Source of the DNA: Pseudomonadota bacterium
Lineage (GTDB): Bacteria; Pseudomonadota; Gammaproteobacteria; Burkholderiales; Burkholderiaceae_C
Direction of reading: 5' to 3'
Length of the DNA stretch: 64,000 nucleotides
Assembly (NCBI GenBank): GCA_023387335.1
Contig: JAEWIF010000006.1
Coordinates: 124,001-188,000, forward strand
The position numbers and the translations under genes are program-made. Shown here piece after piece: positions 8,618 to 16,277 of the stretch; position 1 is the first letter of the stretch, and each line of letters opens with the position of its first letter. A model generated the notes under the pieces. The model did not search any database, was not told where the DNA came from, and saw only the letters and a list, made by a program, of their open reading frames with translations.

Positions 8618-9106
8618 TCAGGCCGAGGCCGTGGCAACGCCCTGCTCCATGGCGGAGCGGCCCTGCTGCACGGCCTTCACGATGTTCTGGTAGCCGGTGC
8701 AGCGGCAGATGTTGCCCTCGAGCTGCTCGCGGATCTCGGCCTCGGACGCTTGCGGATGGCGCTTGCACAGGTCGATGGCGCTCATCACCATGCCCGGCGT
8801 GCAGAAGCCGCACTGCAGGCCGTGGCAGTCCTTGAACGCCGCCTGCATCGGATGCATGGCGCCGTCGGCCGCCGCGAGGCCCTCGATGGTGGTGATCTCC
8901 GCGCCGGGGTGCTGCACGGCCAGCGTGTTGCACGACTTCACCGCCTTGCCGTCGACCAGCACCGTGCAGGCGCCGCACTGCGCGGTGTCGCAGCCCACGT
9001 GGGTGCCGGTCAGGCGCAGGTGCTCTCGGATAGCGGTCACCAGCAGCGTGTTGGGCGGCACGTCCAGGCTCGCGGCCTTGCCGTTGACTTTCAATTGGAC
9101 CTGCAT
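8618..9106 (-). CDS. coxS: CO-dehydrogenase-like small (2Fe-2S) subunit
   Basis: A 162-residue iron-sulfur subunit with two 2Fe-2S sites. The plant-ferredoxin type uses C39, C44, C47 and C59 (GCDTAQCGAC...C); the second uses C99, C102, C134 and C136 (CGFC...CRC). It relays electrons from the molybdenum site to the FAD subunit. The start is placed at MQVQ, because GGAGACGAGC directly precedes it just as for coxM; an alternative ATG four codons upstream would lie on that ribosome site. It is the first gene of the minus-strand operon and diverges from a GAF/Fis regulator. Confidence 0.94.
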   Translation of the reverse strand: MQVQLKVNGKAASLDVPPNTLLVTAIREHLRLTGTHVGCDTAQCGACTVLVDGKAVKSCNTLAVQHPGAEITTIEGLAAADGAMHPMQAAFKDCHGLQCGFCTPGMVMSAIDLCKRHPQASEAEIREQLEGNICRCTGYQNIVKAVQQGRSAMEQGVATASA

Positions 9107-9276
9107 GCTCGTCTCCATCGGTTGCGGAACTCCGGACGGGCCATTCTTGAAGCCGCTCCCACCCCCCTACCTAGGCGAAACCCTAGAAGGTGGCGGGAGC
9201 TCGCGGAAATTCTCAAAATGGAACAACCGCCGGGCGAACATCGCCGGCGCCCGGCAACCCATCGGAGACCACCGTC
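9107..9276. promoter_or_regulatory. Divergent control region between cox operon and regulator
   Basis: These 170 bases separate the first gene of the cox-like operon from its divergent GAF/Fis gene and must hold both promoters. A short inverted repeat, CTAGG (9171-9175) / CCTAG (9182-9186), sits near the middle with partly matching flanks (CCACC and GGTGG). I see no convincing -24/-12 sigma-54 site. The A/T-rich stretch near 9208-9226 is the only low-GC patch and could hold a promoter. Confidence 0.45.
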
Positions 9277-10380
9277 GTGCTCATCGCGAACGAAACCCGC
9301 CTGCAGGACATCGAGCTCGCGCGCCGCGCCGTGATGGGGGAAGGCCGCTCCGCCACGGATGTGCTGGTGGACCGGTGGTTCGAACGCAGCTGGATCGAAC
9401 GCTCCTGGCGCCGCTGCCTCGCGCAGGGCCACCGGCCCGAGCAGCGCGTCGGCTTCGACCTGCTGCCCGCCCAGGCCCGGCGGCGCGCCGAGGAAGCGGG
9501 GCACGAACTGCTGCAGGCCGCGCGGCCGGTGATGTCGCGCCTGGCGCGCGCGATCGCCGGCAGCCGCTATTTCGCGGTGCTCACCGATGAGCAGGGCACG
9601 GTCATCGGCGTCGATGGCGCCATCGACCGCAGCGATCGCCGCGCCGACCTCATCACGCGCGTGGGCGTGGACCTCTCGGAGGGCGCGGTGGGCACCACCG
9701 CCATCGGCGCCGCGCTCATCGAGCTGCAGCCGGTGTGGCTGCACCGCGGCGAGCACTTCTACGAGGACACCAGCTGCTACAGCTGCGCGGGCGCGCCGCT
9801 CATCGGACCGGATGGCCGCTCGGTCGGCATGCTCGACCTCACCGGCATCGACGCCGCCGAGCGGCCCGAGCTCAAGCACCTGGTCGTGCAGTCGGCGCGC
9901 GGCATCGAGAACGCGCTGGCGCTCGCCCGGCCGCATGCGCTGCTGCTGCGCCTGAACTGGCCGGGCCGCGACTTCGGCGACGACGACGGCCTGCTCTGCC
10001 TGGACCGCGACGGCGCCATCGCCAGCGTCAATCCCGGCGCGCGCCAGATGCTGGGCGAGCTGGTGCAGGGCGCGGCGCATTGCAGCGAGCTGTTCGCCAC
10101 GCCGTGGGAGGTCTTCTTCGATCTCGCCCGCAAGGACGCGTCGGCGCACGAGGTGCCGCTGTGGTCGGGCTTGACGCTGCAGGTGCTGCCGCAGATGCCC
10201 GGGCATGCCCAGGTGCCGCGTCCGGCGGCGACCGATTCGCGCCTGCCGCTCAAGGACCTGGAGACCGAGCTCATCCGCCAGGCCGTGCAGGACTCGCGCG
10301 GCAACGTGATGGCCGCGGCACGGCGGCTGGGGATCAGCCGGGCGACGGTGTATCGCAAGCTCGGGCAGCGGGGGCGCTGA
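9277..10380 (+). CDS. GAF-domain, Fis-type HTH transcriptional regulator lacking the AAA+ domain
   Basis: About 367 residues. The N-terminal part resembles AcoR-type activators (ERSWRRCLAQGHRPEQRVGFDLL). A GAF sensor follows (LTDEQGTVIGVDGA... VGVDLSEGAVGTTAIG), then a short PAS-like stretch, then a C-terminal Fis HTH (NVMAAARRLGISRATVYRKLG). The sigma-54-contacting AAA+ module that normally sits between GAF and Fis is absent: no Walker A and no GAFTGA. GTG at 9277 was chosen because GGAG lies ten bases upstream; an in-frame ATG at 9190 is an alternative. Its divergent position suggests that it controls the cox-like operon in response to a small molecule. Confidence 0.82.
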   Translation: MLIANETRLQDIELARRAVMGEGRSATDVLVDRWFERSWIERSWRRCLAQGHRPEQRVGFDLLPAQARRRAEEAGHELLQAARPVMSRLARAIAGSRYFAVLTDEQGTVIGVDGAIDRSDRRADLITRVGVDLSEGAVGTTAIGAALIELQPVWLHRGEHFYEDTSCYSCAGAPLIGPDGRSVGMLDLTGIDAAERPELKHLVVQSARGIENALALARPHALLLRLNWPGRDFGDDDGLLCLDRDGAIASVNPGARQMLGELVQGAAHCSELFATPWEVFFDLARKDASAHEVPLWSGLTLQVLPQMPGHAQVPRPAATDSRLPLKDLETELIRQAVQDSRGNVMAAARRLGISRATVYRKLGQRGR

Positions 10381-10385
10381 ATGCC

Positions 10386-10411
10386 GTCATTCCCGCGAAG
10401 GCGGGGATGAC
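10386..10411. repeat. REP-like palindromic repeat (copy 2, single unit)
   Basis: A 26-base near-perfect palindrome, GTCATTCCCGCGAAGGCGGG followed by GATGAC, between the regulator stop and modA. It is the same unit as at 4416-4500 and 18197-18259, here as a solo copy. It may act as a transcript-end hairpin, but no T-run follows. Confidence 0.85.
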
Positions 10412-10433
10412 GGAAACATACACTTGCGAGCCC

Positions 10434-11174
10434 ATGCGTTCCGCCGCCGTCCTCGCCCTGATCCTGTCGCACGCGCCTGCGCCAGCCGCCGAAGTCTCCG
10501 TAGCGGTCGCCTCCAACTTCACCGTGCCCATGCAGAAGCTCGCCGCCGCCTTCGAGCAGTCCAGCGGGCACAAGGCCACGCTGGCCTTCGGCTCCACCGG
10601 GCGCTTCTACGCCCAAGTGAGGAACGGAGCGCCCTTCCAGGTGCTGCTGGCGGCGGACGACGAGACACCCGCGAAGCTGGAGAAGGACGGCCTCGCCGTG
10701 GCGGGATCGCGCTTCACCTATGCCACCGGCCGGCTGGTGCTGTGGAGCGCCGACCCAGGCGTGGTGGACGAGCGCGGCGAGGTGCTGAAGAAACCCGGCA
10801 CGGGCAAGATCGCCATCGCCGACCCGCGGCTGGCGCCCTATGGCGTTGCGGCGGTGGAAGCGATGGGCCGGCTCGGCGTCGCGCTGGCCCTGCAGCCTCG
10901 CATCGTGCAGGGCGAGAACATCTCGCAGGCCTACCAGTTCGTGCTGACCGGCAATGCGCAGATGGGGTTCGTCGCGCTCTCGCAGGTGATGGCGGACGGC
11001 CGCATCGAGAAGGGCTCGGCCTGGCGGGTGCCCGCGGAGCTGCACGCCGCCATCAAGCAGGACGCGGTGGTGCTGAGCGCGGGCAAGGACAACCCCGCGG
11101 CCGCCGCGCTGATGGCGTTCCTGCGCAGCGACGCCGCGCGCGCCATCATCCGCGCGCACGGCTACGAGCTGTAG
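10434..11174 (+). CDS. modA: Molybdate ABC transporter substrate-binding protein ModA
   Basis: A 246-residue periplasmic protein with a short signal peptide (LALILSHAPAPAAE) and a type-2 periplasmic-binding fold. The ligand-contact segments are visible: AVASNFTVPMQKLA and GSTGRFYAQVRNGAPFQVLLAADDE. It captures molybdate (and tungstate) for ModBC. It is the first of three tightly packed genes, with modB starting three bases after its stop. Placement beside a molybdenum hydroxylase operon suggests cofactor supply for that enzyme. Confidence 0.93.
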   Translation: MRSAAVLALILSHAPAPAAEVSVAVASNFTVPMQKLAAAFEQSSGHKATLAFGSTGRFYAQVRNGAPFQVLLAADDETPAKLEKDGLAVAGSRFTYATGRLVLWSADPGVVDERGEVLKKPGTGKIAIADPRLAPYGVAAVEAMGRLGVALALQPRIVQGENISQAYQFVLTGNAQMGFVALSQVMADGRIEKGSAWRVPAELHAAIKQDAVVLSAGKDNPAAAALMAFLRSDAARAIIRAHGYEL

Positions 11175-11177
11175 CGC

Positions 11178-11861
11178 ATGCCGATCACGCGCGAAGACCT
11201 CGGCGCCCTCTGGCTGACGTTCAAGCTGGCGAGCGCGACCACCGTCGTCCTGCTGGTGCTGGCCACGCCGCTGGCCTGGTGGCTGGCGCAGGCGCGCAGC
11301 CGCTGGGCCGCGCTGGTCGGCGCGCTCGTCGCGCTGCCCCTGGTGCTGCCGCCGACGGTGCTCGGCTTCTACCTGCTGGTGGTGTTCGGGCCGCAGGGCT
11401 GGGGCGGGCAGCTGACGCAGTCGCTCGGGCTCGGATTGCTGCCTTTCACCTTCGGCGGTCTGCTGGTGGCGTCGGTGATCTACTCGCTGCCGTTCGCGGT
11501 GCAGCCGCTGCAGCATGCTTTCGAAGCCGTGGGCCGCAGGCCGATGGAAGTGGCCGCGACCTTGCGCGCGAGCCCCATCGACGCCTTCTTCACCGTCGCC
11601 ATCCCGCTCGCGCGGCCGGGCTTCATCACGGCCGCGATCCTGAGCTTCGCGCACACCGTCGGCGAGTTCGGCGTGGTGCTGATGATCGGCGGCAACATCC
11701 CGCAGCAGACCCGCGTGGTGTCCACGCAGATCTACGGCCATGTCGAATCGCTGGCCTACACGCAGGCGCACTGGCTCTCGGGCGGGATGCTGGCGTTCTC
11801 GTTCCTGGTGCTGCTGGGGCTCTCGTTGTCCACTCGGCGCACGGCGCGGGTGATGCCGTGA
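11178..11861 (+). CDS. modB: Molybdate ABC transporter permease ModB
   Basis: A 227-residue inner-membrane protein with about five hydrophobic helices. It has the ABC-permease EAA loop (EVAATLRASPIDAFFTVAIPLARPG) that docks to the ATPase, and ModB-typical text such as LPLVLPPTVLGFYLLV and FAHTVGEFGVVLMIGGNIP. It forms the molybdate channel. Its TGA overlaps the GTG start of modC by three bases, so the two are translationally coupled. Confidence 0.95.
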   Translation: MPITREDLGALWLTFKLASATTVVLLVLATPLAWWLAQARSRWAALVGALVALPLVLPPTVLGFYLLVVFGPQGWGGQLTQSLGLGLLPFTFGGLLVASVIYSLPFAVQPLQHAFEAVGRRPMEVAATLRASPIDAFFTVAIPLARPGFITAAILSFAHTVGEFGVVLMIGGNIPQQTRVVSTQIYGHVESLAYTQAHWLSGGMLAFSFLVLLGLSLSTRRTARVMP

Positions 11862-12940
11862 GCGACGCGAACCGCATCCGCCTCGCGCTGCAGCGGCCCG
11901 CATTCACGCTGGACGTGGACCTCGCGCTGACGCCGCGCGGCATCACCGTGCTGTTCGGGCCTTCGGGCTCGGGCAAGACGACCGTGCTTCGCTGCGTGGC
12001 GGGCCTCGAGCGCGCGCGGGGCGAAGTTCGGGTTTCGGGCCGCACGTGGCAGGACGACGCGCGCGGCGAATTCCTCTCGACCTCGCGCCGGCCGCTCGGC
12101 TACGTCTTCCAGGAAGCGAGCCTGTTCCCGCACCTCAGCGTGGCGGGCAACCTGCGTTACGCGCAGCGCCGCGCGCGCGACGCAAACGCCATCTCGCTGG
12201 ACCGCGCCGTGGAGCTGCTCGGCATCGGCAGTCTGCTCGACCGCTCGACGGCCGACCTCTCCGGCGGCGAGCGCCAGCGGGTCGCGATCGCGCGCGCCCT
12301 TGCGACGCAACCCGAGTTGCTGCTCCTCGACGAGCCGCTGGCCTCGCTCGATCCCGCGCGCCGGCGCGAGTTGCTGCCCTGGCTGGAGCACCTGCGCGAC
12401 GGCCTGGGCATCCCGATGCTCTACGTCACGCACTCGGCCGACGAGATGGCGCGCCTGGCCGACACCGTGGTGCTGATGGAGGCGGGCCGCGTCGTCGCCA
12501 GCGGCCCGCCGGCCGCCACCCTCACCCGCCTGGACCTGCCGCTCGCCCAGGACGAGGACGCCGGCGCCCTGCTGGAGGGCGTGGTCGTGCAGATCGATGC
12601 GGCCTGGCACCTGGCCCGCGTGGACTTCGCCGGCGGCATGCTCTGGCTGCGCGACGACGGCCTGCGCGAAGGCGAGCGTGTACGTGTGCGCGTACTCGCC
12701 CGCGACGTGAGCCTGGCGGCCGAAGCCCCCGCGCCCGGCACGGCCAGCATCCAGAACGTGCTGGCCTGCGCGGTGGTCGGGTTGCAGGCAGGACCGCACC
12801 CTTCGCAGGCGATGGTGGCGCTCGATTGCGGCGGGCACCGGCTGATCTCGCGCATCACCGCGCGGGCCGCCGATTCGCTGGGACTGGCGGCGGGGATGCG
12901 GGTGTTCGCGCAGGTGAAGTCGGTGGGGTTGGTGCGCTGA
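11858..12940 (+). CDS. modC: Molybdate ABC transporter ATP-binding protein ModC
   Basis: A 360-residue ATPase with Walker A GPSGSGKT (34-41), Q-loop VFQEASLF, signature LSGGERQR, Walker B LLLLDEPLASLD and the H-loop HSADE. The C-terminal 70 or so residues form a TOBE (molbindin) domain that can bind oxyanion and regulate uptake. It starts at a GTG within the modB stop (GTGA overlap). It completes a modABC operon with no modE in this copy; a ModE-like regulator lies further on beside the tup genes. Confidence 0.95.
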   Translation: MSDANRIRLALQRPAFTLDVDLALTPRGITVLFGPSGSGKTTVLRCVAGLERARGEVRVSGRTWQDDARGEFLSTSRRPLGYVFQEASLFPHLSVAGNLRYAQRRARDANAISLDRAVELLGIGSLLDRSTADLSGGERQRVAIARALATQPELLLLDEPLASLDPARRRELLPWLEHLRDGLGIPMLYVTHSADEMARLADTVVLMEAGRVVASGPPAATLTRLDLPLAQDEDAGALLEGVVVQIDAAWHLARVDFAGGMLWLRDDGLREGERVRVRVLARDVSLAAEAPAPGTASIQNVLACAVVGLQAGPHPSQAMVALDCGGHRLISRITARAADSLGLAAGMRVFAQVKSVGLVR

Positions 12941-12958
12941 GGGCGCGCTGTCGAATCC

Positions 12959-13005
12959 ACAGCAGTCGCTGTATATTTGACAGCATTCGCTGTGAATTAA
13001 ACAGC
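12959..13005. promoter_or_regulatory. Phased ACAGC operator array upstream of the HTH-nucleotidyltransferase gene
   Basis: Two perfect inverted repeats, ACAGCAGTCGCTGT (12959-12972) and ACAGCATTCGCTGT (12980-12993), are followed by a half site ACAGC (13001-13005). The three ACAGC boxes start exactly 21 bases apart, two helical turns, so they face the same side of the DNA. A TATATTTGACA stretch between them is the likely promoter. The layout is typical of autoregulation by the HTH protein encoded eight bases downstream. Confidence 0.75.
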
Positions 13006-13012
13006 GCCATTC

Positions 13013-13651
13013 ATGGACGCCACCCTCGCCTATCTCTTCGGCAGCCAGGCCAAGGCCAGCCTGCTCGCCGTCCTGTTCTCAAATCCCCACGAGGCTTATC
13101 ACTTGCGGGGCCTGGCGGCGATGGCGGGGGTCGAGTCGGGCAACGCGGTGAAGATGCTTCGGGCCCTGGTCGCCGCGCAGCTGGTCAGGAAAGTCGCCGA
13201 TCCGCGTGGAGCCCGTTATCAGGCCGACGACCGCTCGCCCTTGTTCTCCGCGTTGCGACAGTTGTTCCTGGCGGCCGACGCGCTGCTGCAGGAGTTGCGC
13301 GACGTCGCCGACAACCTGCAGGCGGAGGAGGTGCACGTGTTCGGTTCCATGGCTCGCGGCACTGCCCGGCCGGACAGCGACATCGACATCCTCGTGGTGG
13401 GAGACCTGTCCACGATCGAGGCGCAGGCGGCTTTCAAGCCGGTGGCGCGCAAGCACAAGCGCGAAGTCAGCGTGCTGGTCGTGGACCGGGACACCTTGCG
13501 CAAGCAGGCCGCGGAAGGCACGCCCTTCTGGCAAGACGTGCTGGCGCACCCCGTCATCACGCTCAAGGGAATTCCGCTCCGATGCTGCGCTCCGCCCGCC
13601 GACTCTCGCTCGATGAACAAGCCTTCCATCCCTGCCCGCAAGACCGCGTGA
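13013..13651 (+). CDS. Winged-HTH protein fused to a minimal nucleotidyltransferase (MNT) domain
   Basis: A 212-residue protein. Residues 1-75 look like a winged helix (AYHLRGLAAMAGVESGNAVKML, then RKVADPRGARYQAD). Residues 100-190 are a minimal nucleotidyltransferase with GSMARGTARPDSDIDILV; G111-S112, D123 and D125 are the expected catalytic residues. MNT proteins often pair with HEPN RNases, where the MNT AMPylates and silences the HEPN partner. The next gene overlaps this one and is HEPN-like. The operator array in front suggests that the HTH represses its own operon. A toxin-antitoxin role is inferred. Confidence 0.8.
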   Translation: MDATLAYLFGSQAKASLLAVLFSNPHEAYHLRGLAAMAGVESGNAVKMLRALVAAQLVRKVADPRGARYQADDRSPLFSALRQLFLAADALLQELRDVADNLQAEEVHVFGSMARGTARPDSDIDILVVGDLSTIEAQAAFKPVARKHKREVSVLVVDRDTLRKQAAEGTPFWQDVLAHPVITLKGIPLRCCAPPADSRSMNKPSIPARKTA

Positions 13652-14031
13652 CGATCATGGCGCTGCTCGCCGCGGCGTCACGCAAGCGCGACGACGCCTT
13701 GCTGGAAGCCAGCTCGATGGACACGCGTGTCGAGGCGACCTACGACGCCTGCTTCAACATCGCACTGGCCCTCCTGAACGCGCACGGCTGGAAGCCGCGA
13801 CCGGTCCCGGCGCACCATCGTTTCACGCTCGAAGCGGCATGTGAGGCCCTTGGGGCGGGCGAAGGGCTGTTCGACCGCGTCGACGCCATCCGCGACGTGC
13901 GCAACCAGAAATACACGGGCGTGAGCCGGAACCGGAGGGACTACGAGTTCTCGCTCAAGGTGCTGGACGAGTTCGCGCAGGCGGCCGGTGACTGGTTCGC
14001 CCGGCATCACGCCGGCTTGCTGAAGTCCTAG
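13582..14031 (+). CDS. HEPN-like helical partner of the MNT protein (possible toxin)
   Basis: A 149-residue all-helical protein with the pattern SMDTRVEATYDACFNIALALL and then AIRDVRNQKYTG at 102-113, which resembles the HEPN region of MNT/HEPN pairs. The usual RNase motif is R-x4-6-H; here R104, R107 and N108 are present but no histidine follows, and Y111 stands there instead. AAGGGA eleven bases upstream supports the ATG start. A GTG at 13648 overlapping the upstream TGA is an alternative. It overlaps the MNT gene by 70 bases and is almost certainly co-translated. Family assignment is moderate. Confidence 0.6.
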   Translation: MLRSARRLSLDEQAFHPCPQDRVTIMALLAAASRKRDDALLEASSMDTRVEATYDACFNIALALLNAHGWKPRPVPAHHRFTLEAACEALGAGEGLFDRVDAIRDVRNQKYTGVSRNRRDYEFSLKVLDEFAQAAGDWFARHHAGLLKS

Positions 14032-14038
14032 GCAACGG

Positions 14039-14764
14039 TCACGCCGCCCCGAACCCGAAGCGCCCCAGCATGGCCTGGGCCGATGCTTCGCGCAGGAATT
14101 CCGCGAACCGCCGTGCCGCGGCCGGCGCACCGGACCGCACGCTGAGCCCGTATTCCACGCTCACCTGCAGCGCGGAGGGAAGGTCGACGAGACGCGCCTG
14201 GGGCCATTCGCGGCAGCACGCCATCGCGTTGCTGCGGTAGGTGATGAAGGCATCGGCCTGGCCGCTCTCCATGATCCAGGCGTAGGTGCCGCGGCCCGCG
14301 GGCCCCTTGGGCGATCGCGGCGAACCCGTCAGGCGCAGCGCCTTCTGCTCGAGTCGAGCGCCCGCGCCGGGCGACAGAGCGTCGGCGCGCGCGAACATGG
14401 CCAGCGCATAGTCGCCGGAAGGATCGCACTCGGGCGTGGACATGCCCACGCGCACGCCTTCGTCCAGCAGCGCTTGCAGCAAGCCATCGCTGTCCGCTAC
14501 GACCTGCGGCGCGACGATGGCGCACAGGGCATTGCGCGCGAACACCACCGGCTCGCTCCAGCCGGCGCGCGCCGCCAACCTCCGGGGCTGGTGAAGATCG
14601 GCAGAAGCGAACACGTCCGCCGCCTCGCCGTGCTCGATGCGCTCGCGCAGCAGGCCGGCGGCGCCGAACACCGCCTCCACCGGATCACCGCCTTTCGCGC
14701 GCCACAACCCCGCGAGGGCGCCGAAGGCCTCGCGCAGGCTGCCGGCCGCGAAGACCGGCCCCAC
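14039..14764 (-). CDS. ModA-like substrate-binding protein without a signal peptide
   Basis: About 241 residues of a type-2 periplasmic-binding fold related to ModA (VFAAGSLREAFGALAGLW, then FGAAGLLRERIEHGEAADVFASAD). The recognisable domain starts at once, leaving no room for a signal peptide. It follows tupA directly. GTG at 14764 is preferred because GGAGAA stands six bases upstream; GTG at 14770 overlaps the tupA stop. It may bind molybdate or tungstate in the cytoplasm, or be exported with another component. Its convergent neighbour ends seven bases away. Confidence 0.75.
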   Translation of the reverse strand: MGPVFAAGSLREAFGALAGLWRAKGGDPVEAVFGAAGLLRERIEHGEAADVFASADLHQPRRLAARAGWSEPVVFARNALCAIVAPQVVADSDGLLQALLDEGVRVGMSTPECDPSGDYALAMFARADALSPGAGARLEQKALRLTGSPRSPKGPAGRGTYAWIMESGQADAFITYRSNAMACCREWPQARLVDLPSALQVSVEYGLSVRSGAPAAARRFAEFLREASAQAMLGRFGFGAA

Positions 14765-14766
14765 CG

Positions 14767-15579
14767 TCACTTCTCCGCGCTCGCGTTCGCGTTCGGGAAG
14801 AACAGCTGCTCGCCGCCCACCTTGTACGCCGCGATTGCCTGCTGGCCCTGCGGCGAGATGACCCAGTCGACGAACTTCTGCGCCTGCGCGTACTTCACGT
14901 GCGGATGCTTGGCCGGGCTCACCGCCATCACGCCGTACTGGTTGAAGAGGCGCTTGTCGCCTTCCACCAGCACCGCCAGGTCGCCGCGGTTCTTGAACGA
15001 CAGCCAGGTGCCGCGATCGGTCAGCGCGTACGCGTTGGACGAGGAAGCGATGTTCAGCGCGGGCCCCATGCCGCAGCCGCACTCCCTGTAGCCGCCGCCC
15101 TTGGCGTTGTCGAGGCCCGCCTGCTTCCAGTAGCGCAGCTCGGCCGCGTGCGTGCCGCTCTTGTCGCCGCGCGAGACGAAGGACGCGTTGGCCGCGGCGA
15201 GCTTCTTCAGGCCCGCGACGATGTCCTTGCCCTTGGTTCCGGCCGGATCGTTCTTCGGGCCCACCAGCACGAAGTCGTTGTACATGACCGGGTAGCGGCG
15301 CGGCGCGAAGCCTTCGGCGACGAACTTCTCCTCGGCCGGCTGGTCGTGCACGAACAGCACGTCGGCGTCGCCGCGACGCGCCATGTCGATCGCCTGGCCG
15401 GTCCCCACGGCGACCACCTTCACGTCGATGCCGGTGGCCTGCTTGAACGCGGGCAGCAGGTGGCCGAACAGGCCCGACTGCTCGGTGGACGTGGTCGAGG
15501 CCATGGTGATGGATTGCGCCGAGGCGGCGCCGGCGGCCAGCGCCAGCGCGAACAGCGAATGGCGGACGAAGCGGTTCAT
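14767..15579 (-). CDS. tupA: Tungstate ABC transporter substrate-binding protein TupA
   Basis: A 270-residue periplasmic protein with signal peptide MNRFVRHSLFALALAAGAASA and, right after cleavage, ITMASTTSTEQSGLFGHLLP. This is the TTTS-type oxyanion motif of TupA/WtpA proteins. It is distinct from the ModA encoded earlier and normally binds tungstate with very high affinity. A run CGCGMGP near residue 200 is also typical of the family. Its ATG overlaps the stop of the ATPase gene (ATGA). Confidence 0.9.
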   Translation of the reverse strand: MNRFVRHSLFALALAAGAASAQSITMASTTSTEQSGLFGHLLPAFKQATGIDVKVVAVGTGQAIDMARRGDADVLFVHDQPAEEKFVAEGFAPRRYPVMYNDFVLVGPKNDPAGTKGKDIVAGLKKLAAANASFVSRGDKSGTHAAELRYWKQAGLDNAKGGGYRECGCGMGPALNIASSSNAYALTDRGTWLSFKNRGDLAVLVEGDKRLFNQYGVMAVSPAKHPHVKYAQAQKFVDWVISPQGQQAIAAYKVGGEQLFFPNANASAEK

Positions 15580-16277
15580 GCGATCTCTCCCTTGACGAAC
15601 AGGTCGGCCTCGCGCGACAGCACGGGCAGCCGCACGCGGTCGAAGAACTGGTCCACCGGCGCGTCGGCCAGCACGCGGCCCTGCTCCAGGTAGACGACGC
15701 GGGTGGCCAGGCGCTTGACCTGGCCCAGGTTGTGGCTGGCGAACACCATCGTCATGCCGGCCAGCGCGAACTCCGCCATCAGCGACTCGACCTCGCGCTT
15801 GGCGTGCGGGTCCAGGCTGGCGGTGGGTTCGTCGAGCAGCAGCACGCGCGGCTGCAGCGCCCACGCTCGCGCCAGCGCCAGGCGCTGCTGCTGGCCGCCC
15901 GAGAGCACGCGTGCGTTGCGCAGCGCCGCGTCGCCCAGGCCCACGCGGCCCAGCGCCAACAGTGCGCGCTCGCGCGCCTCGCGCCAGCGCACGCCGCGCA
16001 GCCACAGCCCCAGCGCCACGTTGTTCATCGCGCTGGTGCGCAGCATGAAGGGCCGCTGGAACACCATCGCCTGGCGCGCGCGGCTGTCGCGCAGCACGGT
16101 GCCGCGGCGCGGCTTGACGAGTCCGTGCAGGACGCGCAGCAGCGTGCTCTTGCCGCTGCCGTTGGCCCCGATCAGGGCGACGCGCTCGCCCGACTCGATG
16201 CGCAGGTCGATGCCGTGCAACACCGGATGGCTCCCGAAGGCCACGTCCACGCCCTGCAGCCGCAGCACGCCGCTCAC
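15576..16277 (-). CDS. tupC: Tungstate ABC transporter ATP-binding protein TupC
   Basis: A 233-residue ABC ATPase with Walker A GANGSGKS, Q-loop VFQRPFML, signature LSGGQQQR, Walker B LLLDEPTASLD and H-loop ASHNL. It powers uptake of the TupA ligand through TupB. It starts at a GTG within the tupB stop and ends within the tupA start, so tupB-tupC-tupA are translationally coupled. Confidence 0.92.
   Translation of the reverse strand: MSGVLRLQGVDVAFGSHPVLHGIDLRIESGERVALIGANGSGKSTLLRVLHGLVKPRRGTVLRDSRARQAMVFQRPFMLRTSAMNNVALGLWLRGVRWREARERALLALGRVGLGDAALRNARVLSGGQQQRLALARAWALQPRVLLLDEPTASLDPHAKREVESLMAEFALAGMTMVFASHNLGQVKRLATRVVYLEQGRVLADAPVDQFFDRVRLPVLSREADLFVKGEIA

Noticed and set aside
6225..8978. 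Longer start for CoxL in front of MGASDF
   Set aside because: The extra N-terminus overlaps coxS and is not related to the family; normal length is reached from 8597.
6203..9106. Reading this cluster as evidence that the organism oxidises CO
   Set aside because: The large subunit has AYRGAGR, not the copper-binding AYxCSFR, and the gene order is form II.
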